The notes under the pieces were generated by a model. That model did no database searches and was not told the DNA's origin. It saw only the letters and a program-made list of their open reading frames with translations. The position numbers and the translations under genes were made by a program. Positions 6,937-7,132 of a DNA stretch of 7,132 nucleotides are shown here, piece by piece. Source of the stretch: CALBZE01 sp036381255 (GTDB taxonomy: Bacteria; Gemmatimonadota; Gemmatimonadetes; Longimicrobiales; RSA9); NCBI GenBank assembly GCA_036381255.1, contig DASVDG010000064.1, positions 1 to 7,132 of the forward strand, given 5' to 3'. How positions within the stretch are numbered: position 1 is the first letter of the stretch; each line of letters begins with the position of its first letter.

Positions 6937-6948
6937 GCCCGCGCGGGC
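6937..6948. repeat. 12-bp perfect palindrome upstream of the universal stress gene
   Basis: GCCCGCGCGGGC is its own reverse complement and lies 59-71 bp upstream of the ATG on the minus strand, where a promoter or operator could sit. No recognisable -35/-10 pair was found around it. In such GC-rich DNA a chance palindrome is quite possible. Confidence 0.3.
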
Positions 6949-7015
6949 GCCGGGTCGTGCGCGGCGGCAGCGGCGCCGCGGCGCATGCGGGCGGGCGCAC
7001 TGACCCGGGCACATC

Positions 7016-7132
7016 CTGACCCACCCGGTCGGGGTGAGGTATTGGTGTGCTGGGGGGTGGTGGGTGGGGGTCGGTTCTGGAGCGTGTGGGACGAGTTGTT
7101 TGAGAGTGGGGGTGGTCGAGCGCCGAAGCGCC
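7016..7132 (+). other. G/T-rich non-coding edge, possible RNA-operon leader
   Basis: No gene is seen from 6878 to the right edge; 6890-7010 is GC-rich spacer. From about 7016 composition changes sharply: the + strand becomes G- and T-rich and poor in C. Seen in order: CTGACC (7016-7021) and TATTGG (7040-7045), a weak -35/-10-like pair 18 nt apart; a hairpin CACCC/GGGTG (7022-7026, 7032-7036); a dense run of G tracts (7052-7070); GTTGTTTGA (7095-7103), which resembles the boxA antitermination element of rRNA leaders and spacers; and a GCGC-CGAA-GCGC hairpin (7120-7131). This order would suit the leader of an rRNA or other stable RNA transcript starting beyond the edge, but no RNA gene body is visible. 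Confidence 0.25.

Noticed and set aside
5643..6986. Minus-strand 447-codon frame overlapping the universal stress gene
   Set aside because: It is another-frame shadow, Arg/Ala/Pro-rich, and runs across the convergent stop region.
5936..7003. Plus-strand 355-codon frame opposite the universal stress gene
   Set aside because: It is rich in Arg, Asp and His without a fold pattern, and lies antisense to a clear two-domain Usp protein with a strong SD.
1..7132. tRNA or rRNA gene bodies, CRISPR arrays, insertion sequences, attachment sites
   Set aside because: No cloverleaf, rRNA core motif, regularly spaced repeats, transposase or terminal inverted repeats with target duplications were seen in the window.

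Overview
The window is very GC-rich and densely coding, with strong G/C bias at third codon positions. Three secreted proteins have signal peptides ending in an A-Q or A-x-A-Q type site, and one is a large outer-membrane beta-barrel, so the host is a diderm. High GC, frequent ...PAQ/...ARAQ signal peptides and a NEW3-like/barrel/LysM protein fit Gemmatimonadota best. This assignment is inference; a high-GC myxobacterium or another diderm is not excluded.

Layout. Positions 1-245 hold the 3' end of a small secreted beta-rich protein. Positions 246-420 are a spacer with a GC hairpin next to an AT-rich patch. Positions 421-936 encode a complete secreted paralogue of the first protein. Positions 951-1763 encode a PapD-like two-domain periplasmic chaperone. 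Positions 1773-5051 encode a 1092-residue usher-like protein: signal peptide, two Ig/NEW3-like domains, a beta-barrel, two carboxypeptidase-regulatory-like beta-sandwiches and two tandem LysM domains. Positions 5048-5884 encode a SprT-like zinc metallopeptidase whose GTG start overlaps the usher-like stop by four bases. These + strand genes are tightly packed (14-nt gap, 9-nt gap, 4-nt overlap) and look like one operon. Convergent to them, 5963-6877 on the minus strand encodes a tandem-domain universal stress protein with an excellent Shine-Dalgarno. The last ~255 bases hold no gene; the final ~110 are G/T-rich and unlike the rest of the window, possibly the leader of an RNA operon starting beyond the edge.

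Working model. Subunits are exported and capped by the chaperone. The barrel protein carries or secretes them, and its LysM pair holds it to peptidoglycan. The order subunit-subunit-chaperone-usher copies a chaperone-usher pilus operon, but the components are highly divergent and the LysM-ended usher-like protein is not a standard architecture. This is the most interesting feature here. The role of the coupled SprT-like peptidase is unknown.
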